From: an uncultured Aeromonadaceae bacterium
Lineage (GTDB): Bacteria; Pseudomonadota; Gammaproteobacteria; Enterobacterales; Aeromonadaceae
DNA: 33,414 nt
Direction: 5' to 3'
Assembly: GCA_945957385.1 (NCBI GenBank)
Contig: CAMFKP010000042.1
Location: 1-33,414 of the forward strand
Below are positions 8,611 to 17,114 of this stretch, in pieces; positions within the stretch are counted from its first letter, which is position 1; each line of letters opens with the position of its first letter. A program made the position numbers and the translations under genes. A model generated the notes under the pieces. The model saw only the letters and a program-made list of their open reading frames with translations. It ran no database searches and had not been told where the DNA came from.

Positions 8611-9596
8611 GTTCTTGCTTTTACCATATCAAGAGCTTGTTGCAGCGCCGTCAGCAGACTGCCAGCATCGGCGTGCCCTGTCCCAGCCAAATCCAGTGCA
8701 GTACCATGGTCGACCGAGGTGCGAATGAACGGCAGGCCCAATGTGATATTGACCGCTTTGCCGAAACCTTTGTATTTCAGTACTGGTAGTCCCTGATCGT
8801 GGTACATCGCCAGCACGGCATCGGCATCTTTCAGATATTTGTCCTGAAAGAGCGTATCGGCAGGTAAGGGACCCACCAGGTCCATTCCTTGCTGACGCAG
8901 AGCGTGTAGCACCGGTTCGATAACATCAATTTCCTCGCGTCCCATGTGGCCGCTTTCACCTGCGTGGGGATTCAGGCCACAGACATAGATTCGCGGCGTT
9001 GCAATCCCAAATTGTTGCTGCAAATCGTGATGCAGAATCTGCAGGGTTCGAGTCAGGCTGGACGGTGTAATCGCCGCTGAAACGTCCTTGAGCGGAAGAT
9101 GTGTCGTGGCTAGAGCAACGCGGAGTCCTGCCGTGGCCAGCATCATCACGACCTGATCACAACCCGCCAGTTCGGCAAAGAACTCGGTGTGACCACTGAA
9201 ATTGACGCCGGCATCGTTGATCACCCCTTTGTGTACGGGGGCCGTGATAAGCGCATCAAACTCACCGGATAGCGTTCCGCTAGCTGCACGTTGCAGCGTG
9301 GCCAACACATAGTGGCCGTTGCGCTTGTCCAGTGTCCCGGCGATCTCGACGGTGTTCAGGTTCACCGGGTCAACGGTGATGGTGCCGGCAGGTTGTGGGC
9401 GGGCCTGGCGTGCGGCGTCATAGCGCTCGATAGAAACGTTGAGTCCTAGCTGTTGGGCGCGCCGCTGTAGCATCAGGGGATCGGCGACGACAACAAGCTC
9501 TGCCGGCCAGTCACGTTGACTCAGACCGAGGATCAAATCCGGACCGATCCCAGCGGGTTCACCAGGGGTCAACACCAGACGAGGAATCGCGTTCAT
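8607..9596 (-). CDS. pdxA: 4-hydroxythreonine-4-phosphate dehydrogenase
   Basis: Oxidises 4-phosphohydroxy-L-threonine in the DXP-dependent route to pyridoxal 5'-phosphate. The 329 residues (same as E. coli) start with the [10 protein letters not shown] signature. The three metal-binding histidines fall at H166, H211 (NPHAGE) and H266 (YHDQG), the same numbers as in E. coli PdxA; the substrate-binding SGHTEF is at 134-139. The ATG shares one base with the surA stop (TGATG), and the stop overlaps rsmA, so translation is coupled on both sides. Confidence 0.97.
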   Translation of the reverse strand: MNAIPRLVLTPGEPAGIGPDLILGLSQRDWPAELVVVADPLMLQRRAQQLGLNVSIERYDAARQARPQPAGTITVDPVNLNTVEIAGTLDKRNGHYVLATLQRAASGTLSGEFDALITAPVHKGVINDAGVNFSGHTEFFAELAGCDQVVMMLATAGLRVALATTHLPLKDVSAAITPSSLTRTLQILHHDLQQQFGIATPRIYVCGLNPHAGESGHMGREEIDVIEPVLHALRQQGMDLVGPLPADTLFQDKYLKDADAVLAMYHDQGLPVLKYKGFGKAVNITLGLPFIRTSVDHGTALDLAGTGHADAGSLLTALQQALDMVKART

Positions 9597-10897
9597 CAGT
9601 TTTTCTGTCCGCTGATAATGTTGATGTAAGCTTCGTCGCGCAGTTCATCCAGCCAGACCTGAACTTCCTCGGCAAAGCGGCGGTTATAAATCATCTGGTA
9701 GGCACGGTTTTTCAGATTTTCATCTGTGGATTGCTGTTTGCGCCGCTCTTCCAATTGCACTATGTGCCAACCGTGACTGGAACGGAACGGTTCACTGTAT
9801 TGTCCAGGTTGCAATTGCAATAGAACATCCCGAAATTGGGGATCATAGATGTTGGGGTCGGCCCAGCCCAATTCACCACCTTGCACCGCTGAACCGGGAT
9901 CCTCGGAGTACTGTTCTGCCAACTTAGCAAAGTCCGCGCGTCCTGATTTCACTTCGGAGAGAAAACCGCTCAGCATCTGCTTGGCCTTGGCATCGGTCAG
10001 GATGATCGAGGGTTGTAGCAAGATATGGCGGGCTTTCACTTCCATCTGCTGGTCAGCATTGGCTCCACGGGTTTCGAACACCTTGACGATGTGCAGTCCG
10101 GAACCAGAGCGTAACGGTCCGACAATATCCCCAGGATTGGCACTGCGAGCCGCATCCGCCAGCAGGGTCGGCATCTCTTCGAGTGTCATCCAACCCCAGT
10201 CGCCACCCTCCAGCGCTTTGGGCCCGGCACTTTCAGCGATGGCCATCTTGCGGAAGTCGGCGCCTTTCTTAAGTTCAGCAATCAGCTGTTCTGCCTTGGC
10301 TGTAACACGCGCCTGTTCATCGGCATCGGCATCGGATGAGAGAGCCAGCATGATGTGGCCGACATGGTACTGCTGCGCCTTTTGACCTTGGGATTGCAGG
10401 AATTTAACGACTTGCTGGACCTCTTGGTCGGAAATGTTAATCCGTTGCCGGATCTGATTCCGACGGATCTCGCTCATTAAGAGTTCACGGCGGACTTCAT
10501 CCCGGAATTGGGCTTCGTTGAGGCCCTTTTTTTGCGCATCCATCCGCAACTGGTCAACGGACATCTTGCGCTCTGCAGCAATGGAGGCAATCGCTTGATC
10601 CAGCTGGGTATCACTCACCCGCAAGCCCTGACGGTCGGCGAGTTGTAGCACCAGGCTTTCACTGATCAACCGATCCAGCGCCTGTTTGCGCAACTGTGTC
10701 TCATCTGGCAGCGACTGATTGGATTCAGCCGCGTCAGCCTGCACTTTATTGACCAGGCTATCGAGCTGGCTTTGCAGAATCACATCCTGATTCACGACTG
10801 CCACGACACGGTCCAGCGTCTGGGCTATGGCCAGATGACCGAAGCTGGCACAAGCCAGTATCAGGCCGAGCAGGGGGTTACACAGGTTTTTGTTCAT
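9596..10897 (-). CDS. surA: Periplasmic chaperone / peptidyl-prolyl isomerase SurA
   Basis: Escorts unfolded outer-membrane proteins, LptD included, across the periplasm to the Bam complex. The ATG at 10897 (433 residues, E. coli 428) has GGGA nine bases upstream and gives a clean signal peptide, [11 protein letters not shown]..., cut after AIA. Starts at 10906 (ATG) or 10921 (TTG) would lengthen the signal and fit less well. The domains are an N-terminal chaperone region (about 26-170), two parvulin domains (about 175-275 and 285-385, the second with HARH in its mature form [10 protein letters not shown]) and a C-terminal helix. It is 30 bases downstream of lptD. Confidence 0.95.
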   Translation of the reverse strand: MNKNLCNPLLGLILACASFGHLAIAQTLDRVVAVVNQDVILQSQLDSLVNKVQADAAESNQSLPDETQLRKQALDRLISESLVLQLADRQGLRVSDTQLDQAIASIAAERKMSVDQLRMDAQKKGLNEAQFRDEVRRELLMSEIRRNQIRQRINISDQEVQQVVKFLQSQGQKAQQYHVGHIMLALSSDADADEQARVTAKAEQLIAELKKGADFRKMAIAESAGPKALEGGDWGWMTLEEMPTLLADAARSANPGDIVGPLRSGSGLHIVKVFETRGANADQQMEVKARHILLQPSIILTDAKAKQMLSGFLSEVKSGRADFAKLAEQYSEDPGSAVQGGELGWADPNIYDPQFRDVLLQLQPGQYSEPFRSSHGWHIVQLEERRKQQSTDENLKNRAYQMIYNRRFAEEVQVWLDELRDEAYINIISGQKN

Positions 10898-10927
10898 CAG
10901 TTTCATTCCCGAAGGTGGCAACTAAGG

Positions 10928-13270
10928 TTAATCGTTCAGGTTGAAGGGACGGGTATAGGGCAGCAACTTGGTATCCAGCGTATAGCTGGTTCCCGAGCCG
11001 ACACTGCCTAATCCCTTCATCTGGAATTGAAGGCCGAACCGGGTCTCTTCCTCGGCAGTCAGGGTGACGTTATCTGGTTTGTAGGCACGTTCGAGCACCA
11101 GATCTACGCTCCAGCAGCAGGAGTCATAGCGCAGCCCTAACAGACGATCGATGTTCCGGCTTTGCTCGGTATCGTAGTAATAAGCGGCGATAGCTTGCCA
11201 CTTGCGGTTAAGTGGTACTTTGGCAAGCAGGCCAAGCTGACTCATGTCGGTCTGCTGGTACGGTGCATCATAAATGACGTTGCCTTCGCGGACATAGCGA
11301 TAGTTGACCTGGCCCATGAAGGCTTCTTTACGGTATTCAACGGCACCGTTAGCAATGGAGATCTTCTTCTGCTGGGTATCATAGAAGCTGCGCGCCTTGA
11401 GGAACCAGGGATCGCTGGGGTGCAGATCGCCCTCAAACGTCAACAAGGAGCGAGAGTTCAACAGCTGTTCGTCATGGGGGAGCAGAGTGACCTTGGGTGT
11501 CTGGAAGTTGTAAGCCTGGCCCAATGTCAGACGCAGACGCTCCACACTTTCGTTGTCAAAGACCCGGCTGGTGACCCCCAGGCTCATCTTGTTGGCATCG
11601 CTGATGCGGTCCAAGCCGGCAAAGCGGCGATCGCCGAACAGACTGTAATAGTCCGGCATCATGTTGGTGGTGTCATACAGACCGATGTCGTTCTGATCTT
11701 TATACGGCACGAACAGGTACTGGAATTCAGGTTCCAGAGTCTGGGTATACAGCTGGTTATTCCAGTGGCCAATTCGATCGAACACCAGGCCGCCATTGAC
11801 CCGGGCGGCGGGGAGGGTGCGATTGGTACTGTCTGCCAGCTCGCCAAACCCGCGCTGTACATAGTAGGCATCCATATCATCCGGCACTTCTTGCTGATAG
11901 TGGGTATACATCAGCTTGAATTCGGTTGACAGGCGATATCCCGGTGTCTTGGCAATCGGGATGGTCACCACAGGCTCGATGTGAAAACGCGTACCGGTAT
12001 AGGCTTTGCGCTGACTGGATGAGTGATCAAAGCGGGTCAGCTCGCCATGGACAGCGGTATCCAGCCAGTGGGTCTGGTGATAGGCATTGTAATTCAGGCG
12101 TGGCAGCATCTGATGGGGCTCCAGCGCGTCAGGCAACAGGATCTGGTAATCGCGAGCCTCGCCGCTGAAGTTCCACATCGGTTGGTAATAGCCCGCGGTC
12201 AGCGATTGCATCAACTGGTTGTCGACACCGCTCGACAGCGGAGGAGACAAGTCGTTGAAATAGTTGTAGTCATGGGCGCCAACACGGGTGCCCAATATCC
12301 GCATGCGCAGATTATCATCTGCCATTTTCGAGGTGTGATCGACGTGTGCTAACCAACGGTGTTTCAGTGAACTGTCTTTTTCCTCGGCCTTGCGATCGCG
12401 TTCCATATACTCGCCATACAGGCGTCCGCTGTGTTCTTCGGACGGCAGGTAACGGAACTCATTCTGCAGCATGTTACCGCGCTTCTCGATGTAGCGCGGG
12501 GTGAGCGTCATGTCATAGTTTGGAGCTATGTTCCAGTAATAGGGGGTACGTAAATCCATACCATCATCGGAGCCAAAACCGAAGGTGGGGTAGAGCAGGC
12601 CGGATTTACGCTCATCCTTGACCGGAAATGTCATATACGGGACGTAAAACACCGGCACGTCGTATAGCCAGAGACTGGCGTTCCAGGCTTCACCAAAGAC
12701 CTCATCCTGGTTGACGTTGACCGAGCTGGCTTTCAGCCACCACATCTCCTGCCCGGGGGGGCAGGTGGTGAACTGCGCCTGCTGGAACTCGATGCTGTGT
12801 TCATCGTTACGCAGATGGATGCTCTCGGCCTTGCCGCGGGCCGGCGAGCCGTGCAGTTGATACTCCGCCTTGTCCAGACGGGTTTCCCGCGTTTTCAAAT
12901 TGGCTCGCAGTGCCTCATTGGTACGCAATGTCACCTGACCATCCTGATAGAACACATTGCCGCTGGCGGTCAGATCATGGGTGGATTGATCCAGTTCGGT
13001 ATAACGCGAGCTGAGAGTCCGGATGCCCTGGAAAATCTGAACATCGCCACTGTAGATGGCTTTGCCGGTTTGCGTCGCTTCGACCCGATCGGCGTTGACT
13101 TCGACCGGAAGCTGGTTGAGGTTTGCCGGGTTCGGTTGGGCGGCGGGCACATCGCTGTAGCAGCGCTGGTCGAATACACCGGTGCCGTCAGCGGCCAGCG
13201 CCTGACCATAACCGGCGAGGCTGGTGGTGACAATGAGGCTGCAGGTCAGGCCAAGGGATCTGTCGGTCAT
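10928..13270 (-). CDS. lptD: LPS-assembly outer-membrane protein LptD
   Basis: Large beta-barrel that, with LptE, inserts lipopolysaccharide into the outer leaflet. From the ATG at 13270 it is 780 residues (E. coli 784); a TTG at 13285 would add five. A signal peptide ends at GQALA-ADG. The N-terminal beta-jellyroll (LptA-like: LPVEVNADRVEA, YSGDVQIFQG) is followed by the barrel. The four cysteines of the disulphide switch are present: RCYSD, TTCPPG and the adjacent pair in DSCCWS. It is the first gene of an operon with surA and is divergent from amgK. It is a known sigma-E target in E. coli; a weak candidate site is listed separately. Confidence 0.96.
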   Translation of the reverse strand: MTDRSLGLTCSLIVTTSLAGYGQALAADGTGVFDQRCYSDVPAAQPNPANLNQLPVEVNADRVEATQTGKAIYSGDVQIFQGIRTLSSRYTELDQSTHDLTASGNVFYQDGQVTLRTNEALRANLKTRETRLDKAEYQLHGSPARGKAESIHLRNDEHSIEFQQAQFTTCPPGQEMWWLKASSVNVNQDEVFGEAWNASLWLYDVPVFYVPYMTFPVKDERKSGLLYPTFGFGSDDGMDLRTPYYWNIAPNYDMTLTPRYIEKRGNMLQNEFRYLPSEEHSGRLYGEYMERDRKAEEKDSSLKHRWLAHVDHTSKMADDNLRMRILGTRVGAHDYNYFNDLSPPLSSGVDNQLMQSLTAGYYQPMWNFSGEARDYQILLPDALEPHQMLPRLNYNAYHQTHWLDTAVHGELTRFDHSSSQRKAYTGTRFHIEPVVTIPIAKTPGYRLSTEFKLMYTHYQQEVPDDMDAYYVQRGFGELADSTNRTLPAARVNGGLVFDRIGHWNNQLYTQTLEPEFQYLFVPYKDQNDIGLYDTTNMMPDYYSLFGDRRFAGLDRISDANKMSLGVTSRVFDNESVERLRLTLGQAYNFQTPKVTLLPHDEQLLNSRSLLTFEGDLHPSDPWFLKARSFYDTQQKKISIANGAVEYRKEAFMGQVNYRYVREGNVIYDAPYQQTDMSQLGLLAKVPLNRKWQAIAAYYYDTEQSRNIDRLLGLRYDSCCWSVDLVLERAYKPDNVTLTAEEETRFGLQFQMKGLGSVGSGTSYTLDTKLLPYTRPFNLND

Positions 13271-13290
13271 GAATTCATTGCTCAAAAGAG

Positions 13291-13317
13291 TTTCACTCGG
13301 GTCGAAAAGGCGGTTCC
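13291..13317 (-). promoter_or_regulatory. Weak candidate sigma-E promoter for lptD
   Basis: On the minus strand GGAACCG (13317-13311) is followed after 15 bases by TGAAA (ending at 13291), within GTGAAA. The sigma-E consensus is GGAACTT, about 16 bases, then TCAAA/TCTGA. The start point would fall close to 13285, giving a very short leader to the ATG at 13270. Sigma-E control of lptD is established in E. coli; for this sequence it is an inference. Confidence 0.3.
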
Positions 13318-13424
13318 AGAAGGCATGTCGACCGCGGTTGTGCTTTGCGGGCCATTATTTTATGTTAGCGGGCAATGATAAAGCATTATTTCACTCAGGG
13401 CTAACCGCCCTCTTTTTCTGCCTC

Positions 13425-14408
13425 ATGACACTAGATCGCAAGCAAGGCCTGACGGCCTGGGCGCGTGAGCGCCTAAATCTTCCCGACCTGACATTGCAGC
13501 TGATTTCCGGTGATGCCAGCTTCCGTCGTTATTATCGGGCCGCAGGCCGCATCTGGGTGGATGCGCCGCCGGCCACCGAAAAAAATCGCGAGTTCGTCCG
13601 CAATGCGGCCGCTCTGGCCGAGGCCGGGATCCGTGCGCCGCAGGTTGACGCCGTCGATTACCGCGCCGGCTGGCTGTGTGTCTCCGATCTCGGCGACACC
13701 CTGCTGCTGTCCCAACTCAACGAAACCAGTGTGGATGCGTGGTACGCCAAAGCGATCGATCTGCTGCCGCAATTAGCGTCCGTCCGCTTACCGCTGGAGC
13801 CGTTTGATCGCGCTTTTATGGCGCGCGAGAACACCATCTTTCCGGAATGGCTGCTGGAGTACCACCTGGGGCTGACGTTGACTGCGGCGGAAACCCAATT
13901 GCTGGCTGACACCTTCTCCCGTCTGGCCGAGTGTAATCTGGCGCAACCTCAGGTGGTGATGCATCGTGATTATCACAGCCGCAATCTGATGGTCTGTGAT
14001 GACGGTGAACTGGCGGTCATCGATTTTCAGGACATGGTGTTGGGGCCATTGAGTTACGATCTCGTCTCCTTGCTCAAGGATTGCTATGTCCGCTGGCCGA
14101 ATAGTGTGGTGCGCCAGGGTGTCGCCCGCGCCTACCAGGCCTATGGTGCTGCCGGACTATTGGCCGGATACAGTGCCGATGAGTTCCGCCTGGCATTTGA
14201 CTGGTGCGGCATGCAGCGTCATCTCAAGGCGGCGGGCATTTTCACCCGCCTGCACCATCGTGACGGCAAGTCCGGCTACCTGGCCGATATTCCGCGCACC
14301 CTGGGTTATGTTGCCGAGGTAGCGGCGGCCAGCCGTGAGTTGCAGGATTTTGCCGACTGGTTGCAATGCCGGGTGTTGCCGGCCTTTGCCACACAGGAGC
14401 CGTGCTGA
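13425..14408 (+). CDS. amgK: N-acetylmuramate/N-acetylglucosamine kinase (AmgK)
   Basis: Phosphorylates the anomeric position of MurNAc (and GlcNAc) released from the cell wall, the first committed step of the MurU recycling bypass. The protein belongs to the aminoglycoside-phosphotransferase fold. From the ATG at 13425 it has 327 residues with SGDASFRRYYR (nucleotide-binding start), the catalytic loop VMHRDYHSRNLMV and the metal site VIDFQDMVLGPLSYDL. No clear ribosome site is seen; in-frame starts further upstream, such as 13362, would add residues that look non-coding and would run toward lptD. Its stop overlaps the murU start (TGATG). Confidence 0.9.
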   Translation: MTLDRKQGLTAWARERLNLPDLTLQLISGDASFRRYYRAAGRIWVDAPPATEKNREFVRNAAALAEAGIRAPQVDAVDYRAGWLCVSDLGDTLLLSQLNETSVDAWYAKAIDLLPQLASVRLPLEPFDRAFMARENTIFPEWLLEYHLGLTLTAAETQLLADTFSRLAECNLAQPQVVMHRDYHSRNLMVCDDGELAVIDFQDMVLGPLSYDLVSLLKDCYVRWPNSVVRQGVARAYQAYGAAGLLAGYSADEFRLAFDWCGMQRHLKAAGIFTRLHHRDGKSGYLADIPRTLGYVAEVAAASRELQDFADWLQCRVLPAFATQEPC

Positions 14409-15085
14409 TGCGGGCCATGATACTGGCTGCCGGCCGCGGCGAGCGCATGCGGCCATTGACCGACCAGCTGCCCAAACCGCTACTCAGCGTTGGCGGGCAG
14501 CCGCTGATTGTGCACCACATCCGCAAACTTCAGGCTGCCGGGGTGACGCAACTGGTGATCAATCATGCCTGGTTGGGGGACAAGCTGCTGGCAGCGCTGG
14601 GCGATGGCAGTGCGCTGGGGGTGTCAATCCACTGGTCAGCGGAAGGGGAGTCCGGACTGGAGACCGCAGGTGGCATCCGCCAGGCGTTGCCGCTGCTGGG
14701 TAGTGAACCGTTTCTGGTGATCAACGGGGACATCTGGCTGGCGTGCGATTATCAGGCTTTTGTCAGCCAGTCGCTGGACGGTGTCGATGGCCATCTGTGG
14801 CTGGTCGATAACCCGCCACAACACCCGCACGGCGACTTTGCGCTGGAGCAGGGACGGGTGGTGGACCGTCCGGGGTTGACCTTCAGCGGCGTGGCGCTGT
14901 ACCGGCCTGAGCTGTTTGCGTCGATGGCGGCAGGCAAGGCGCCACTGCTCCCCTTTTTCCAACGCTGGATTGCGCAGCGGCGGTTAAGCGGCGCGCACCT
15001 GCAGGCCGATTGGCGTGACATTGGCACCCCGCAGCGGCTGGCCGAGCTGGATGCGCAACTGAAGGGGGGGGCCGATGCAGTTTAA
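14408..15085 (+). CDS. murU: N-acetylmuramate-1-phosphate uridylyltransferase (MurU)
   Basis: Turns MurNAc-alpha-1-phosphate into UDP-MurNAc, so recycled wall sugar bypasses MurA, the fosfomycin target. The 225 residues from the ATG at 14408 begin MRAMILAAGRGERMRPLT, followed by PKPLL: the nucleotidyltransferase signature and the conserved lysine. VINGDIWL carries the metal-binding aspartate and DIGTPQRL lies near the end. It is translationally coupled to amgK and overlaps djlA by 11 bases. E. coli lacks this pair at the corresponding place. Confidence 0.92.
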   Translation: MRAMILAAGRGERMRPLTDQLPKPLLSVGGQPLIVHHIRKLQAAGVTQLVINHAWLGDKLLAALGDGSALGVSIHWSAEGESGLETAGGIRQALPLLGSEPFLVINGDIWLACDYQAFVSQSLDGVDGHLWLVDNPPQHPHGDFALEQGRVVDRPGLTFSGVALYRPELFASMAAGKAPLLPFFQRWIAQRRLSGAHLQADWRDIGTPQRLAELDAQLKGGADAV

Positions 15086-15899
15086 AGGCAAGCTGATTGG
15101 CTTTCTGGTCGGGCTGTGGCTTGGGCATGTGATCGGTGCCATCTTCGGTTTATGGATTGGCCATCTGTATGATCTGGGCTTGCGCCGCCGGGCCAACTTT
15201 GGATTTCGTCGGGTACCGACGCGCGAAGAGCAGGCGCTGTTTTTTCATACCACCTTTGCGGTGATGGGGCACATCGCCAAAGCGGCAGGCCGTGTCAGCG
15301 AGCAACAGATCCGCATTGCCAGTCTGTTTATGGATCGGATGCAGTTGCAAGGCGATCTGCGCCAGGCGGCCCAAAGTTCCTTCCGTCAGGGCAAGGCGGC
15401 GGACTTCCCGTTGAGCGACGAGCTGAGTGCGTTCCGCCGCGCCTGTCATGGTCGTCTCGATCTGTTGCGCGTGTTCCTGGAAATCCAGATGCAGGCCGCC
15501 TTTGCCAATGGCAGTCTGACCGGGCAGCAGCGGGCCCGTTTGCTGGAAGTGGCGGAACTCCTCGGCTTTTCACGCTGGGAGTTGGAGCAGTTTCTGGCGA
15601 TGGCGGAGGCCGAGGCCAGCTTTGGCCAGCGTCATCAGCAGTGGCGCGAACAGTCAGCCGGTGGCAGCGCCGTGCCACCGCGGGATCGTCTCAAAGATGC
15701 CTATACGTTGTTGGGGGTGGCAGCCGACGCCAGCGACAACGAGGTCAAGAAGGCCTATCGCAAGCAGATGAACAAACACCATCCCGACAAGCTGGCCTCC
15801 CAGGGGCTGCCACCGGAGATGATGAACATGGCCAAGGAGAAGGCCCAGGAGATCCAGCAAGCATGGGAGCTGATTAAACAGCAGCGTGGCTTGCGCTAG
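15075..15899 (+). CDS. djlA: Membrane-anchored DnaK co-chaperone DjlA
   Basis: Type III J-domain protein that recruits DnaK at the inner membrane; in E. coli its overproduction induces capsule synthesis through Rcs. The 274 residues have one N-terminal membrane span (about 7-29, glycine-rich like the dimerising DjlA anchor), a TerB-like helical domain (about 55-185) and a C-terminal J domain (207-274) with the obligatory HPD at 236-238. A G-rich ribosome site (GGGGGGG) lies inside the end of murU, which it overlaps. It lies near lptD and rluA as in E. coli. Confidence 0.95.
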   Translation: MQFKGKLIGFLVGLWLGHVIGAIFGLWIGHLYDLGLRRRANFGFRRVPTREEQALFFHTTFAVMGHIAKAAGRVSEQQIRIASLFMDRMQLQGDLRQAAQSSFRQGKAADFPLSDELSAFRRACHGRLDLLRVFLEIQMQAAFANGSLTGQQRARLLEVAELLGFSRWELEQFLAMAEAEASFGQRHQQWREQSAGGSAVPPRDRLKDAYTLLGVAADASDNEVKKAYRKQMNKHHPDKLASQGLPPEMMNMAKEKAQEIQQAWELIKQQRGLR

Positions 15900-15906
15900 C
15901 GGTGCC

Positions 15907-16887
15907 TTAATCCAGGCGCCGTAACCGTTCTCCGGCAAAGAAGGCGTCGATGTTGGCGCTCAGTTGGCTGGCCAGCGTCTGCATCGCCTCGTCGCTGGCC
16001 CAGGCAACATGCGGCGTCAGAATAAAATTCTCGCCGCTCAGGGCTGCCAGCAGGGGATCGTCCGCCTGTGGCGGCTCCTGGCTGGCGACATCGGACGCCG
16101 CTCCCCCCAGATGTTGCTGTTGCAGCGCCTGCAGCAAGGCCTGGTCATCGACGATGCCACCACGGGCCGTGTTGATCAGCAGCGCGCCGGTTGGCATCGC
16201 CGCCAGCTCGCTTGCGCCGATTAATCCCCGTGTCTGGGCATTCAGCGGGCAGTGTAGTGACAGCACATCGCTGCTGCTGAGCACCTCGTCGAACGGCCGC
16301 CGTGGCCAGCGTCCAGCCACGGCGTCCAGTGACGGCGCTGTTTCCCCGCGACGGGCGGCAAACACCACCTGCATGCCCAAGGCCTCCCCCAGGCGTGCTA
16401 CCGCCTGGCCGAGTGAGCCGCTGCCGATCAGCCCCAGCCGTTTCCCCGCCAGATCATGCAGTGCCGGTCCGAACAGACAAAAATGCGGGCTGCGCTGCCA
16501 GTCGCCGGCCTGCACCGCCTGATGGTAGGCGAGCAGACGTCGTGACAGGGCCAGCATCAGCATCAAGGTGTGTTCGGCCACGGCATGCTCGGCATAGCGC
16601 TGTATGTTGCAGACACCGATGCCCAGACGGCGGCAGGCGGCCAGATCGACGTTATCGCTACCGGTCGCGGCGATGGCGATGAGCCGTAATGTCGGTAGCT
16701 GTGCCAGGGTGGCGGCATCGAGCCGCACCTTGTTGACGATCGCCACCGTGGCGCCCTGCAGCCGGTCGACGATCTCTCGTGCCAGGGTTGACGGGTACTC
16801 CTGCCAGCGGTGGGGATGGCACGGTGCGGGTAATGCGATGCGGGCAGGGAGAGTATCACGGTCGAGAAACACGATCAGTGGCGGCAT
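15907..16887 (-). CDS. D-isomer-specific 2-hydroxyacid dehydrogenase (glycerate/hydroxypyruvate type)
   Basis: NAD(P)-dependent oxidoreductase of the 2-hydroxyacid dehydrogenase family, 326 residues. The Rossmann motif is slightly unusual (GLIGSGSLGQAVA), and the catalytic Arg (NTARGGIVDD), Glu (ASQEPP) and His (TPHVAWAS) are all present. ATGSDNVDLAACRRLGI and YAEHAVAEHTLMLML are typical of glycerate dehydrogenase/hydroxypyruvate reductase (HprA-like), but the substrate cannot be fixed from sequence. It converges on djlA with a seven-base gap and no clear terminator. Upstream is an AT-rich spacer with a palindrome that may be its operator. It is not part of the E. coli neighbourhood, so probably a lineage-specific addition. 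Confidence 0.85.
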   Translation of the reverse strand: MPPLIVFLDRDTLPARIALPAPCHPHRWQEYPSTLAREIVDRLQGATVAIVNKVRLDAATLAQLPTLRLIAIAATGSDNVDLAACRRLGIGVCNIQRYAEHAVAEHTLMLMLALSRRLLAYHQAVQAGDWQRSPHFCLFGPALHDLAGKRLGLIGSGSLGQAVARLGEALGMQVVFAARRGETAPSLDAVAGRWPRRPFDEVLSSSDVLSLHCPLNAQTRGLIGASELAAMPTGALLINTARGGIVDDQALLQALQQQHLGGAASDVASQEPPQADDPLLAALSGENFILTPHVAWASDEAMQTLASQLSANIDAFFAGERLRRLD

Positions 16888-16908
16888 GGGGGCTCCGATT
16901 TATATTGA

Positions 16909-16926
16909 CCTGTCAGCGATGACAGG
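16909..16926. promoter_or_regulatory. Palindrome upstream of the hydroxyacid dehydrogenase, possible operator
   Basis: CCTGTCA (16909-16915) and TGACAGG (16920-16926) form a perfect 7-bp inverted repeat with a GCGA spacer. On the minus strand a TATAAA (16904-16899), a plausible -10 for the dehydrogenase, follows just five bases later, so a protein bound here would cover the -35 region. There is no T run, so a terminator is unlikely. The binding protein is unknown. Confidence 0.45.
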
Positions 16927-17114
16927 GTTAATTCAGCGGGCTATCCAGCGTGGAATACTATTTTGTTATCGCTAGATAGAATAATAATTCTGCCAGGTGA
17001 TGAATTGTAATAAGTTATTAATTAATAATATTAAATTAATTATATTTCCTGTTTAAAATTATTTATTTTCAGCTGGTTTCGGTTATTTAAATAATATTGT
17101 TTGCCGTTGGCTAA

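Noticed and set aside
11162..11929. 255-codon open frame on the plus strand inside lptD
   Set aside because: It is antisense to a well-supported gene, with no ribosome site or recognisable protein.
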